The translations under genes were made by a program, and so were the position numbers. From assembly GCF_041729705.1 (NCBI RefSeq), contig NZ_CP103788.1:186001-250000 (forward strand): DNA of 64,000 bases, read 5' to 3'. Below the pieces are notes generated by a model, which was not told where the DNA came from, ran no database searches, and worked only from the letters and a program-made list of their open reading frames with translations. Positions 50,862 to 60,286 of this stretch are shown in pieces. The stretch comes from Candidatus Phytoplasma solani. GTDB lineage: Bacteria > Bacillota_I > Bacilli_A > Acholeplasmatales > Acholeplasmataceae. The stretch's first letter is position 1; each line of letters begins with the position of its first letter.

Positions 50862-51918
50862 ATGGAATTAGTGACTTTATTAAAAGAATTATCGATGCTA
50901 AATGGTATTGCTGGACAAGAAAAAAGAAGTTTCGAAATTTGTAGTTAATCATATTAAAGATAATGTCGATGCAATTGAATATGATAATTTAGGTACTGTA
51001 ATTGCTCGCAAAGGTTCTATTGGACCTCGCATTATGTTTGCAGGTCATCTCGATGAAATTGGTTTAATCGTGACTCAAATTACTGCCGATGGTTTTTTAA
51101 AATTTAAAACTATTGGTGGTTGGTTTTCGCAAGTCATGTTAGCCCAAGTTTGGCAAATTCGGACTTCCAAAGGTATATTAAAAGCAATTACTGGTTGTAA
51201 ACCCCCCCATGTTATGACTTATACCGAAAGAAACCGTATTGTTGATATTACTACTATGTATCTAGATATCGGTGTTTCCAGTAAAGAAGAAGCCATTAAT
51301 TTAGGCGTTCGCATTGGTGATATGGTTACTCCTTATACCGAATTTAGCACTTTAGGCAATTCAGATTATTTATTAGGCAAAGGTTTAGATAATCGGGTAG
51401 GAGTTGCTATTGTAATGCAACTTTTACAAAACACCCAATCAGTTAACAATCAATTTTTTGGAGCCTTTACTGTTCAAGAAGAAGTTGGTTTGCGTGGCGC
51501 TAAAACTAGTGCTCACAAAATTCATCCTCAGATTGCTATTGCAGTTGATACTGGGATTGCCAATGATGTTCCAGGTGGCGACAAAGAAGGTCACACTTTA
51601 GGTAAAGGTCCGCAAGTTTTAGTTTATGATGGTGGGTTAGTAGCTCACCGAGGATTACGTCAATTGGTTTTAGATATCGCTCAAGAACACAAAATTCCTA
51701 TTCAAGAAGTAGGTGAAAGCGGTGGCAGTACTGATGCTGGAAGTATACATTTAGCTCGCGAAGGGGCAGCAGCTTTATCGTTGGGCGTTCCTGTGCGTTA
51801 TATTCACGCTCACACTTCTATCGTACATAAACAAGATATTCAAAACACTATCAAACTTTTAACTTTGTTATTGAATCAACTAGATGAAGCCAAAGTGCAA
51901 GAAATCTTGTTTCAATAA
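50862..51918 (+). CDS. M42 family metallo-aminopeptidase, frame broken in a poly(A) run
   Basis: ATG 50862 opens MELVTLLKELSMLNGIAGQE, the expected M42 start, but the A6 run at 50920-50925 shifts the frame to a stop. With five A the frame runs on without loss (GQEKEVSKFVVNHIKDNVDA) to 51918, giving ~351 residues, the normal length. Metal ligands are intact: GHLDEIGL, GKGLDNRVG, QEEVGLRGA, VDTGIAND and HAHTSIVHKQD. M42 enzymes cut amino acids from peptides, useful for a parasite living on imported peptides. Either the gene is newly broken, expressed by slippage, or the run was misread. Confidence 0.8.
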
Positions 51919-52139
51919 AAATATATTTTCAAAACTAAATCATTGTCAAAAGCAAGTTAAATTATGATAATAAATATTTAGTTTGTTTCTTTTTAATGTT
52001 ATTTTATCTAGTTTTTGTTGATAAGTAAACATTATTTATTTTTTGGTTTTGCTTGATTGTCTTGCGTTAAAAAAATTTTTTTAGAGTATAATATTATTAA
52101 GTAATAATTACTTTTTAAAGGAGATAATTAAATATTATT

Positions 52140-52370
52140 ATGGTTTTAGCAAAAATCAAAGCTTTAATAGCTTCCCAATTATCCTTAGATCAAAGTTCAA
52201 TCACCTTAAAGACTCGTTTCAAAGAAGATTTGGGGCTAGATTCGTTGGATGCTTTGGAATTAATCACGGAAGTAGAAAAAATATTTAATATTAGTATTAG
52301 CGATATAACGATGCAAAATTTTAAAAAAGTAGAAGATATAGTTTTATACATCGAAAAAAATCTTTCCTAA
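52140..52370 (+). CDS. acpP: Acyl carrier protein
   Basis: A 76-residue acidic protein with the 4'-phosphopantetheine site in FKEDLGLDSLDALELITEVE (Ser at about residue 36). Length and fold pattern are normal. Its modifying enzyme AcpS is encoded at 3391. No fatty-acid elongation genes lie in this window; ACP may carry acyl groups for phospholipid acyltransferases (inference). A TATAAT box at 52087 with TTGCGT 19 bp upstream is the likely promoter. Confidence 0.93.
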   Translation: MVLAKIKALIASQLSLDQSSITLKTRFKEDLGLDSLDALELITEVEKIFNISISDITMQNFKKVEDIVLYIEKNLS

Positions 52371-52451
52371 TAAATTTTATTTTTCAGTATTAACAAGAAA
52401 ATCCTAAATGCTGATTTTTAAAGTAAAAAATAATGTAGAAGGTTTGCAATC

Positions 52452-54884
52452 ATGGCTAAATTAAATTATGATTTTAAAAAAATAGAAAATAAATGGCAAA
52501 ATTATTGGAATAACAATAAAATTTTTAAAACAAGTTATAATTTTAATAAAAAAAAATTTTATTGTTTAGATATGTTCCCTTATCCTTCTTCTTCTGGATT
52601 GCATATTGGTCATATTGAAGGTTATACTGCTAGTGATATAGTTAATAGATTCAAAAGAATGCAAGGATATAATGTTTTGCACCCTTTTGGTTGGGATTCT
52701 TTTGGATTACCTTCTGAACAATATGCTTTAAAAACAGGTAAAAATCCTAAATATTTTACTTACGAAAATATAAATAATTTTAAAAAACAAATAAAAATGT
52801 TGGGTAAAGGAGTTGATTGGGATAAAGAATTATCAACTTCTGACCCTTCTTTTTATAGTTGGACTCAATGGATTTTTAAAAAACTGTATGAAAAAAAATT
52901 AGCAGTTTTAAAAGATATAGAAGTTAATTTTTGTCCTAAGCTAGGGACAGCTCTTGCCAACGAAGAAGTTATTTCAAACGAAAAAGGTCTTTTTTCTGAA
53001 AGAGGCAATTACCCTGTTATTAAAAAAAAGATGAAACAATGGGTTTTAAAAATTACTGATTATGCTGAAAGACTTTTAGCGGATTTAGATTTAGTTGATT
53101 GGTCTGATAATTTAAAAGAAATGCAAATCAATTGGATCGGTAAAACCGAAGGAGCCAATGTTTCTTTTGCTCTTGTGAACCAAGATATCACTTTGAAAGC
53201 TTTTACAACTCGCCCTGATACCATCTTTGGCGTTACTTTTTTATTGGTAGCTCCTGAACATGAGTTAGTGTCGCAACTGACTACTAGTCAACAGCAAAAA
53301 CAAGTTTTAGCTTATCTAGAATTAACTAAACAAAAAAAAGATTTAGAAAGAGATATTAATAAGGATAAAAGTGGTGTTTTTACTGGTAGTTATGCCATTA
53401 ATCCTTGTAATGGTCAAAAAATTCCTATTTGGATTGCTGATTATGTGTTGTTGCATTTTGGGACAGGTGTTTTAATGGGTGTTCCTAGCCATGATCAAAG
53501 AGATTTTGAATTTGCCCGCAAACACAATTTAGAAATGATTCAAGTTATTCAACCTAATGTATCCATTGAAAACCCCCAATTAGAAGCATTTATAGGCGAT
53601 GGCATTCACATTAATAGTGATTTTTTAAATGGTTTAGATAATCGTCAAGCCCACAAAAAAATAATGCAATTTTTGGAAGAAAAAGGTTGTGGTCATTCTT
53701 ATCGTACTTATAAATTTCATGATTGGGTTTTTTCGCGTCAAAGATATTGGGGTGAACCGATACCTATTTTCTACGATGAAAATAACGATATCCATACTAT
53801 TGATGATGCTTTTTTACCTTTAGAATTACCTGTTTTAGATAAAATTCAACCTTCAGGAACGGGGCAATCGCCTTTATCGAAAGCTCATTTTTGGTTATAT
53901 TTCGAAAAAGAAGGTAAAAAATATCGCAGAGATTCTAATACCATGACCCAATTAGCAGGGAGTTCTTGGTATTATATTGGTTATATTTTAAAAAATTATT
54001 TGGGGTTAATTCCTTTAAACAAACCCGAGGCTAAACAATTATTAGATTATTTTTTGCCTGTTGATTTATACATTGGTGGAGCAGAACATGCAGTCGGGCA
54101 TTTATTATATGCTCGTTTTTGGCATAAATTTTTATATGATCTAGGTTTAGTTTCCCAAAAAGAACCTTTTCAAAAGTTAGTCAATCAAGGTATTATTTTG
54201 GGTCATGATCATACTAAAATGTCTAAATCTAAGGGTAATGGTGTAAGTGCTTCTTTAATGTTGGAAAAATATGGGGCTGATGTTTTAAGAACGTATATTA
54301 TGTTTATGGGTCCTTTAGAAGATATTAAAAGTTGGCATGAATTAGGTTTCAAAGGAATACAACGTTTTTTCAATAGAATTTATCAAATGTTTTCTTTTGA
54401 AATGACTATTCAAAAAGACCCTATGTTAGAAAAATTACTTCATCAAACCATAAACACAGTCACTCAAGATTATGAAAAATTAAAGTTTAATACAGTGATT
54501 AGTCAATTGATGATTTTTGTCAATCAAGTTTATAAATATCAAAAACTAGCCAAAGAACAAGCTCAAATTTTTTTACAAATGTTAAATCCAATTGCCCCTC
54601 ATTTTACTGAAGAATTAAATGCTATAATTTTAAAAAATAAAGAAACATTAGTTAATATGTCCTGGCCTTCGTTTAATCCGAAACACTTAGAAACTTCATT
54701 AGTTAAAATCATTGTTCAAGTGAATGGCAAAATGCGATCTATTTTAGAATTATCGGTTAATCTTTCTTCAGAACAAATTAAAACCTTAGCTTTGAAAGAC
54801 CCAAAAGTGCATAAATTTATTTTTCAAAAAACAGTTCAAAAAGTTATTTTTGTTCCGAATAAGTTGTTAAATATTGTTGTTTAA
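52452..54884 (+). CDS. leuS: Leucyl-tRNA synthetase
   Basis: An 810-residue class I synthetase that charges tRNA-Leu. The HIGH motif lies in FPYPSSSGLHIGHIEGYTAS near residue 48, and the leucine-specific WDSFGLPSEQYA follows. The CP1 editing domain holds TTRPDTIFGVTF near residue 255 and GVPSHDQRDFEFA near residue 345. The catalytic KMSKS loop is HTKMSKSKGNGVS near residue 590. A C-terminal anticodon-binding domain completes it. All key elements are intact. Confidence 0.97.
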   Translation: MAKLNYDFKKIENKWQNYWNNNKIFKTSYNFNKKKFYCLDMFPYPSSSGLHIGHIEGYTASDIVNRFKRMQGYNVLHPFGWDSFGLPSEQYALKTGKNPKYFTYENINNFKKQIKMLGKGVDWDKELSTSDPSFYSWTQWIFKKLYEKKLAVLKDIEVNFCPKLGTALANEEVISNEKGLFSERGNYPVIKKKMKQWVLKITDYAERLLADLDLVDWSDNLKEMQINWIGKTEGANVSFALVNQDITLKAFTTRPDTIFGVTFLLVAPEHELVSQLTTSQQQKQVLAYLELTKQKKDLERDINKDKSGVFTGSYAINPCNGQKIPIWIADYVLLHFGTGVLMGVPSHDQRDFEFARKHNLEMIQVIQPNVSIENPQLEAFIGDGIHINSDFLNGLDNRQAHKKIMQFLEEKGCGHSYRTYKFHDWVFSRQRYWGEPIPIFYDENNDIHTIDDAFLPLELPVLDKIQPSGTGQSPLSKAHFWLYFEKEGKKYRRDSNTMTQLAGSSWYYIGYILKNYLGLIPLNKPEAKQLLDYFLPVDLYIGGAEHAVGHLLYARFWHKFLYDLGLVSQKEPFQKLVNQGIILGHDHTKMSKSKGNGVSASLMLEKYGADVLRTYIMFMGPLEDIKSWHELGFKGIQRFFNRIYQMFSFEMTIQKDPMLEKLLHQTINTVTQDYEKLKFNTVISQLMIFVNQVYKYQKLAKEQAQIFLQMLNPIAPHFTEELNAIILKNKETLVNMSWPSFNPKHLETSLVKIIVQVNGKMRSILELSVNLSSEQIKTLALKDPKVHKFIFQKTVQKVIFVPNKLLNIVV

Positions 54885-54996
54885 TTATGTTGGCGATTTA
54901 AACATTTAACTTTTAATTATTAGATTTTTTGGTAAATTATGACTATTTTTAAACATAAGCAAATATGACATCAAAAATTTTGGAGAAAAAAGGTAT

Positions 54997-55641
54997 GTGA
55001 ATGTGAAATTAAACCAAAAAGGTCTTTTAATAGTTCTTTCTGGTCCTTCGGGAGTTGGCAAAGCGACAGTGAGAAAGGCTTTATTTGAAATGACAAATCA
55101 CAATTTTGTTTATTCTATTTCAGCTACCACAAGGTCTCCACGTCCAGGCGAAGAAGAAGGAAAGGATTATTATTTTCTCACCAAAGAAGAATTTGAATTA
55201 GGAATTAAAAATAATCAATTTTTAGAATGGGCTCAGTTTATCGATCATTATTATGGTACACCGAAAAAACAAATTCAAGATTGTTTAAAAATGGGGAAAG
55301 AAGTTTTTTTAGAAATTGAAGTTGAGGGGGCAACTCATTTAAGAAAAAAAAGGATACCCAATGCTGTTTTTATTTTTTTAGTCCCCCCGCGCAAAAAAGC
55401 CCTTTATGAACGATTAAAAAAAAGAGGCACAGAAAAATATGACAACATTGTCAAACGTATTAAAAAAGCCAACAAAGAATTCCCTTTAGCCTATAAATAT
55501 GATTATATCGTCGTTAATGATGACGTCAATAATGCAGCTGATCGCATTATTGCAATCATTAGGGCAGAACACGCAAAAACTAAACGTAGTATGCGTAATT
55601 ATTTAAAAATTTTAGAAGAGGATGGTTATGCTGAACAGTAA
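54997..55641 (+). CDS. gmk: Guanylate kinase
   Basis: A 214-residue enzyme phosphorylating GMP to GDP. The P-loop is LSGPSGVGKATVRKAL (the usual GKGT is GKAT here), followed by the GMP-binding SATTRSPRPGEEEGKDYYFL near residue 44 and EFLEWAQFIDHYYGTP near residue 75. The start is GTG 54997 after aaaaaagg; a second GTG two codons on is possible. The gene overlaps rpoZ by 14 bp, the common gmk-rpoZ pairing. Confidence 0.95.
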   Translation: MNVKLNQKGLLIVLSGPSGVGKATVRKALFEMTNHNFVYSISATTRSPRPGEEEGKDYYFLTKEEFELGIKNNQFLEWAQFIDHYYGTPKKQIQDCLKMGKEVFLEIEVEGATHLRKKRIPNAVFIFLVPPRKKALYERLKKRGTEKYDNIVKRIKKANKEFPLAYKYDYIVVNDDVNNAADRIIAIIRAEHAKTKRSMRNYLKILEEDGYAEQ

Positions 55642-55858
55642 AAAAATAAATAAAGATGGGTTAAGTTATCCTTCTATCGATAAACTTTTAGATAAAATCA
55701 ATTCTAAATACAAATTAGTCCATGTGGCTAGTAAAATAGCTCATGTAATAGAAACGAAAAAAAAACCACTTCCTGAGTTGATTTGTAATAAAGTAATTGG
55801 TAAAGCTTTAGAAGAAATTATTAACAATAAAGTTAAATTTGTTTTTAAACAAAACTAA
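55628..55858 (+). CDS. rpoZ: RNA polymerase omega subunit
   Basis: I start at ATG 55628, preceded by agaagagg inside the gmk end; an ATG 6 bp upstream is in the same frame. The ~76-residue protein has the omega core YPSIDKLLDKINSKYKLVHV, then ASKIAHVIE and VIGKALEEI. Omega helps fold and assemble the beta' subunit. It is translationally coupled to gmk. Confidence 0.85.
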   Translation: MLNSKKINKDGLSYPSIDKLLDKINSKYKLVHVASKIAHVIETKKKPLPELICNKVIGKALEEIINNKVKFVFKQN

Positions 55859-55985
55859 TTTTTTTACATTTGTATATTGATAAATTAGTTAAGTTATCAT
55901 TTTAAAGTATAATTTAATTATTTTTTATATTATTATAACTTGAGACTGTTTTTTTGGCAAAGATGCTCTTGATAAGGAGTTATAA

Positions 55986-56900
55986 GTGAATTTTGAACAT
56001 ATTTCAGTTTTAAAAGAAGAAGCTATTTCTTTTTTACAACTAAAATCTGACGGCATTTATGTTGATGCCACTTTAGGGCAGGGAGGGCATAGTTTAGCTA
56101 TTTTAAACCATTTAAAAGATGGTTTTTTATATTCTTTTGACCAAGATTTCAGTGCTTGTTGCAATATGCAAACAAGAATATCTTCTGAAATGCCAATAGA
56201 GATTATTCATAGTAATTTTGTCAATTTAAAAGAAGAATTAGCGAAAAGAAATGTTTTTCAAATCGATGGTATTTTATTTGATTTAGGACTATCTTCTGAA
56301 CAAATCGATGATCCTCAAAGAGGCTTTAGTTATTTGCAAAACGTCTCTTTAGATATGAGGTTTGACACAACAACTCAAACAACGACCGCTCAAGATATTG
56401 TCAATGATTATTCTTTTGAAAAATTAAAAAAGATTTTCAAACTTTATGGTGAAGAAAAAAAAGCCGCTTTGATTGCCCAAGAAATTATTAACAGAAGACC
56501 TTTGCATATGTCACATGATTTGGTTGCCATTACTGATATTTTTTATCGCTATCACAAAGGACATAGTGCAAAAAAGATTTTTCAAGCTTTACGGATTGAA
56601 GTGAACCAAGAATTAGAAGTCTTACAAAAAGTTTTAAGCCAAAGTCTAAATTTGTTAAAAAAAGAAGGACGTATGGTTGTGATTAGTTTTCATTCTTTAG
56701 AAGATCGGATTGTTAAACATTTTTTTAAAAAAAATAGTATTTTGGAAATACCACAAAAACTACCAATTAAACAATTTGAATATCCGCTACCTCCTTTAAG
56801 CATTCTTACTAAAAGAGCTATTTTGCCTTCTGCAGATGAAATGAAACATAATTCTCGCAGTATCTCGGCCAAATTAAGGGTTGCTATCAAAAATTTTTAA
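55986..56900 (+). CDS. rsmH: 16S rRNA m4C1402 methyltransferase RsmH
   Basis: A 304-residue enzyme (formerly MraW) starting at GTG after aaggag. Landmarks: HISVLKEEAISFL at the start, the SAM site YVDATLGQGGHSLAIL, GILFDLGLSSEQIDDPQRGF near residue 95, LDMRFD, ALRIEVNQELEVL near residue 205 and the C-terminal SFHSLEDRIVKHFF. It methylates the ribosomal P-site cytidine. In walled bacteria it begins the division/wall cluster; here no ftsZ or mra genes follow. Confidence 0.94.
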   Translation: MNFEHISVLKEEAISFLQLKSDGIYVDATLGQGGHSLAILNHLKDGFLYSFDQDFSACCNMQTRISSEMPIEIIHSNFVNLKEELAKRNVFQIDGILFDLGLSSEQIDDPQRGFSYLQNVSLDMRFDTTTQTTTAQDIVNDYSFEKLKKIFKLYGEEKKAALIAQEIINRRPLHMSHDLVAITDIFYRYHKGHSAKKIFQALRIEVNQELEVLQKVLSQSLNLLKKEGRMVVISFHSLEDRIVKHFFKKNSILEIPQKLPIKQFEYPLPPLSILTKRAILPSADEMKHNSRSISAKLRVAIKNF

Positions 56901-57266
56901 CTTTTTTTGTTTTATTTGGAACAATATTATTTTAGAAATAAAATGGATGATAGGTGTTGTTTCTAACTAAGTCAACCTTTAAAATAAAAAAGACTAAATT
57001 TGAGGTTAGCCTTAATTATTATTTTTTAGATATTGTGTTGTTGTGTATTTTTTCCACTTAAAAATTGGTTGTCTGACAAAATATATGATTTTTTCGATTT
57101 TTTTGTTTTTAAGTTTATTTGTTGTTTTTTTATTCTCTAATTATCTTTTGGTAGCTTCTTTTTGGAGGGTGTAATATATCTTAAAAAAACAATTTCTATC
57201 ATTATTTTTGTGTATATGAAAAATTTATATTTTTAATTAAAATAATCTTAGACAATTATTTCCTTA
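56901..57266 (+). other. Intergenic region between rsmH and PMU debris
   Basis: About 365 bp. A weak hairpin resembling the PMU-end stem (agactaaatttgaggttagcc) lies near 56987-57010; beyond it the sequence is A+T-rich and I see nothing else. Confidence 0.4.
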
Positions 57267-57970
57267 GGATTTAAAAAAAAGAGTTAATTATTTTAGGAGC
57301 TCGTCCGGGTGTAGGCAAAACCGCTTTTATGATGAATGTTGCTGTTGTAATGGCAAAAAAGAACAAAAAAGTAGCTATTTTTAGTTTGGAAATGACTTAC
57401 GAACAATTATATTTAAGGTGTTTAAGTCAAGCTTCAAGAGTACCTCTTAAAAAGATTGTTTTAGGGGATTTAAGCCAAGAAGAAATGAAAAAGGTTGAAG
57501 AAGAAACAATTAACCTTAAAAAATTATTTTTAGCTACCAACGATAACAGCGCTTGCAGTTTAAAAGACATTAAAACTATCTGCAAAAACAACAAAATAGA
57601 TATTATTTTAATTGATTATCTGCAATTATTACCAGATAGGCCAGTAAAAACAATTTCTTCACAGTTAAAAATAATCGCAAAAGAACTCAATATTCCTATT
57701 TTGTGTTTGGCTCAATTAAGTCGTGATGTTGAAAAAAGCTTTAAAAAAAGAAAACCGCAATTATCAGATTTAAGAGACACAGGCACCATCGAACAAGACG
57801 CTGATATGGTGATGTTTTTACATCCTACCAAACAAAAAGAAATAATAGAGTTATTATTAATCAAAAACCGTAATGGCATTAACAATAAAAGCTATTATTT
57901 AAGGTTTGATGGCGCTATACAAAAATTTAGTGAAATTAAACTTAAAAATACAGATATAGAAAATGAATAA
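57267..57970 (+). pseudogene. DnaB helicase, C-terminal RecA domain fragment
   Basis: The N-terminal domain is absent. The frame resembles DnaB from GFKKKELIILGARPGVGKTA (Walker A), which needs one more A in the A8 run at 57273-57280 to be continuous with the upstream codons. It continues through AIFSLEMTYEQLYLRCLSQA, IDIILIDYLQLL, LAQLSRDVE and LRDTGTIEQDADMVMFLHP to the stop. Because the P-loop half is kept, a short start at 57329 would lose Walker A. It is a PMU dnaB remnant, overlapping the next gene by 8 bp. Confidence 0.8.
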
Positions 57971-57998
57971 ATATAAACAAAAAGGATATAAAAAGAAT

Positions 57999-58361
57999 AT
58001 GAAAATTACAAATATATTTTTTGACAAAATTGAAATCAACAAGGATCAAAAAATTGAATCAAAAATTATCAATAAATATCAAATTAAAGATTTAGCGTGG
58101 TGTATTTTAACGCTTGATGAAATGTTAGTTTTAAGAAGAATCAAAATTAGACAGCAAAGATTAGGGGACAAAACTATTTTATTTGTGCTTTTTCCTTACT
58201 GGAAAGATAAAAACTGTTATAAATATGATTATTACTATTTTACAAACATTAATAAAAGTCAAATCAAAAACAAAGTTAAAAACTTAATTTTAGAAAAATA
58301 TCATCTTTTTATCAATAATCAAGAAAACAACTTTAAAGTAGAAATGGAGCTAAAAATATGA
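57999..58361 (+). CDS. PMU protein resembling SpoVG
   Basis: The frame opens at ATG 57963, overlapping the dnaB stop, but the SpoVG-like start MKITNIFFDKIEI is at 57999. The ~120-residue product follows the SpoVG order: MKIT start, AWCILTLDEMLVLRRIKI (compare VTFDNSFVVNDIRVIEG), GDKTILFVLFPYW, FTNINKSQIKNKVKNLIL. Similarity is weak, so the assignment is an inference. Its location after dnaB within PMU debris suggests a mobile-unit gene. No membrane segment or signal peptide. Confidence 0.45.
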   Translation: MKITNIFFDKIEINKDQKIESKIINKYQIKDLAWCILTLDEMLVLRRIKIRQQRLGDKTILFVLFPYWKDKNCYKYDYYYFTNINKSQIKNKVKNLILEKYHLFINNQENNFKVEMELKI

Positions 58362-58376
58362 AAATTGTGAAATATA

Positions 58377-58493
58377 ATGTCAAAGTTTATTCAAAAAAAA
58401 TGTAAAAACGGTAATATTTATCGTTATTTTCCCAACGGTAAAATCTTAACTATTAAACCAGACGGTACCATTTCATGGAAAACAAAAAAATAA
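58377..58493 (+). CDS. Small PMU peptide with a DUF2963-like unit
   Basis: A 38-residue frame starting ATG 58377: MSKFIQKKCKNGNIYRYFPN then GKILTIKPDGTISWKTKK. The paired 'NG(K)I' and 'DGTI' turns recall DUF2963. An overlapping frame from ATG 58358 (MKIVKYNVKVYSKKM) is shorter. No clear ribosome site precedes it, so expression is doubtful. Confidence 0.35.
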   Translation: MSKFIQKKCKNGNIYRYFPNGKILTIKPDGTISWKTKK

Positions 58494-58575
58494 AAACGCA
58501 AAATATGTCCCTTTAATGGCGTTTTAAAAAGATGTTGAATGTATTTATTATTAACGGATATAAAGGAATGAAGTT

Positions 58576-58901
58576 ATGGCAAAAAAAATTATAAATTTTT
58601 TAGAAGAATTAGAAGAAAAAAACTTTGATATAGACACCCAACTAGAACCTTTAAAAAAAGAAATCAAAAAAACACTTGTAAAAGATGGAACAATGAAAAA
58701 AGATGAAAAAATTACTGATGAATCTTTTTCCACTTATTATTTTTATTACAAAAACAAAGATAAAGAAGATGAAAACGGTTATCGCCTAAAACTCCAAAAA
58801 ACACCTCACTTACAGCTTATTTATCAACCTACTTGTAAAAATAAAAAAATTGAGTTTGAAAACAAACTTAAACAAATGAATACTTTATTTGATGGTGTGC
58901 A
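58576..58901 (+). pseudogene. PMU hypothetical gene truncated by a PMU end
   Basis: A ribosome site (aaagga) precedes the ATG. The ~108 original residues are charged and mostly helical (MAKKIINFLEELEEKNFDID, ESFSTYYFYYKNKDKE, LKQMNTLFDGVH) and then run into the PMU left end at 58903, which supplies 15 foreign residues and the stop. I do not recognise the family. It is the outermost layer of three nested insertions. Confidence 0.6.
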
Positions 58902-58902
58902 C

Positions 58903-59000
58903 TGTTCCAAAACTTTAGACACTTTTTATTTTTTAAAAATTCTTTAAGACTAACTATTAAGTTAGTCTTTTTTTGTTTTAAAGACTAAAAAATAATTTCA
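58903..59000 (+). mobile_element. PMU-type left end (LE), copy
   Basis: TGTTCCaaaactttagacac followed by the shared A/T stretch and hairpin with T run. It truncates the 58576 gene and precedes a sigF copy. Confidence 0.75.
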
Positions 59001-59005
59001 TATCT

Positions 59006-59027
59006 TTTCTAAAAACGTTTTTAGAAA
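59006..59027. promoter_or_regulatory. Palindrome over the sigF ribosome site (copy)
   Basis: The sequence tttctaaaaacgtttttagaaa, a perfect 22-bp inverted repeat ending in the ribosome site. Confidence 0.7.
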
Positions 59028-59035
59028 GGATTAAA

Positions 59036-59434
59036 ATGTTAAGACAAAAATTATTTAAAGATTTTTTAAAAAATAAAAAGAATTTAGAGGCCCGCAATCA
59101 ATTAATTGAACTTCATTATCCGTTAGCAAAAAAATTATCAAACAAATTTAATTTCTATCCGCGAGTTTTGACTAAAGAGGATTTATACCAGGAAGGGATT
59201 TTAGGTTTAATCAAAGCCCTAAATAATTACCATGACTTAGGTTACGACTTTATCGCCTACGCTACTCCCACCATCAAATCGGAAATCAACAAACTAATAA
59301 GAAAAAGCCATTCCCCTTCAATCCCCCAAAAAACCACCAAACCAAGAAATATCAGTTTTAACGAAAACCAACACTCACAACAAACAATTTACGACAAAAT
59401 CCCCAATCCGTATCAATTATGGTTAAAACTGAGG
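59036..59434 (+). pseudogene. PMU sigma factor 5' part, interrupted by a second PMU end
   Basis: It encodes MLRQKLFKDFLKNKKNLEAR through region 2 (LTKEDLYQEGILGLIKAL) to NPYQLWLK, then meets another left end at 59435 that adds a few foreign residues. Region 4 is missing. It differs from the 59570 copy at many codons (PLAKKLSNKFNFYPR against PLVKKLTYQFKYYPR), so it belongs to an older, diverged unit. Confidence 0.8.
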
Positions 59435-59530
59435 TGTTCCAAAAGTTTAGACACTTTTTGATTTTTAAAAATTCTTTAAGGCTAACTATTAAGTTAGTCT
59501 TTTTTTGTTTTAAAGACTAAAAAAATAATT
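59431..59530 (+). mobile_element. PMU-type left end (LE), innermost copy
   Basis: gaggTGTTCCaaaagtttag through the hairpin ggctaac/gttagtc with T run. It sits inside the preceding sigF copy. Confidence 0.8.
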
Positions 59531-59569
59531 TCATATCTTTTCTAAAAAACGTTTTTAGAAAGGAATTAA

Positions 59570-60187
59570 ATGTTAAGACAAGAATTATTTAAAGATTTTT
59601 TAAAAAATAAAAAGAATTTAGAAATTCGTAATCAATTAATCGAACTTCATTTACCTTTAGTCAAAAAACTAACTTATCAATTTAAATATTATCCTCGAGT
59701 TTTAACCAAAGAAGATTTATACCAGGAAGGGATTTTAGGATTAATCAAAGCCCTGGATAATTACGAAGATTTAGGTTATGACTTCATTTCTTACGCAACC
59801 CCAACCATCAAATCAGAAATTAGAGAACTAGTAAGAAAAAGCCACTCACCTTCAATACCCCAAAAAACAACCAAACCAAATAATATCAGCTTTAAAGAAG
59901 AAAAATACAAACAACCTAATTGGGATAAAATCCTTAATCCGCATCAATTATGGTTAAAACAAGTAAACCATGAAGTATTCTTAAAATTACTAAGAAAAAA
60001 ACTAAGCAAAAACGAATTTAATATTATTTGTTTAAGTTTCGGAGTTACTTTGGGCGACATCAACGAAACTAACCAACCAACTTTAACCAACCACGAAATC
60101 GCCCAAAAACTAAATTTAACTTTAAGACAAGTAGAAACAACAAAAAACATAGCAATACAAAAACTAAGTCCAAATAACAAAAAATAA
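59570..60187 (+). CDS. PMU-encoded sigma-70-type factor (sigF/fliA-like)
   Basis: A 205-residue sigma factor, the only complete copy of five in this window. Region 2 covers PLVKKLTYQFKYYPR, LTKEDLYQEGILGLIKAL and LGYDFISYATPTIKSEI. A basic linker SHSPSIPQKTTKPNN follows, then region 4 (KNEFNIICLSFGVTLGDINE, LTNHEIAQKLNLTLRQVETT). It probably directs RNA polymerase to PMU promoters (inference). A perfect palindrome covers its ribosome site. ssb follows after 14 bp. Confidence 0.88.
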   Translation: MLRQELFKDFLKNKKNLEIRNQLIELHLPLVKKLTYQFKYYPRVLTKEDLYQEGILGLIKALDNYEDLGYDFISYATPTIKSEIRELVRKSHSPSIPQKTTKPNNISFKEEKYKQPNWDKILNPHQLWLKQVNHEVFLKLLRKKLSKNEFNIICLSFGVTLGDINETNQPTLTNHEIAQKLNLTLRQVETTKNIAIQKLSPNNKK

Positions 60188-60201
60188 GGAGAAACCAAAA
60201 A

Positions 60202-60286
60202 ATGTTAAATAAAGTTCAACTAATCGGCAATATCGCCCACGACTTAGAAAAACAATATATCAACACCACCAACGAACAAATCCCTA
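60202..60286 (+). CDS. ssb: ssb 5' exon, interrupted by a group II intron
   Basis: The ribosome site aagga precedes ATG 60202. It encodes MLNKVQLIGNIAHDLEKQYI and NTTNEQIP plus one base of the next codon, the first part of the SSB OB-fold. The intron starts at 60287. Joining to 62805 restores the frame (IP-K-IDFNLAINNKDKVQYIP), but the gene then stops after about 46 codons at the rRNA promoter. Confidence 0.8.

Noticed and set aside
57329-57970. Complete small helicase starting at 57329
   Set aside because: That start would drop the Walker A motif (GARPGVGKT) encoded just upstream; the gene is a truncated dnaB.
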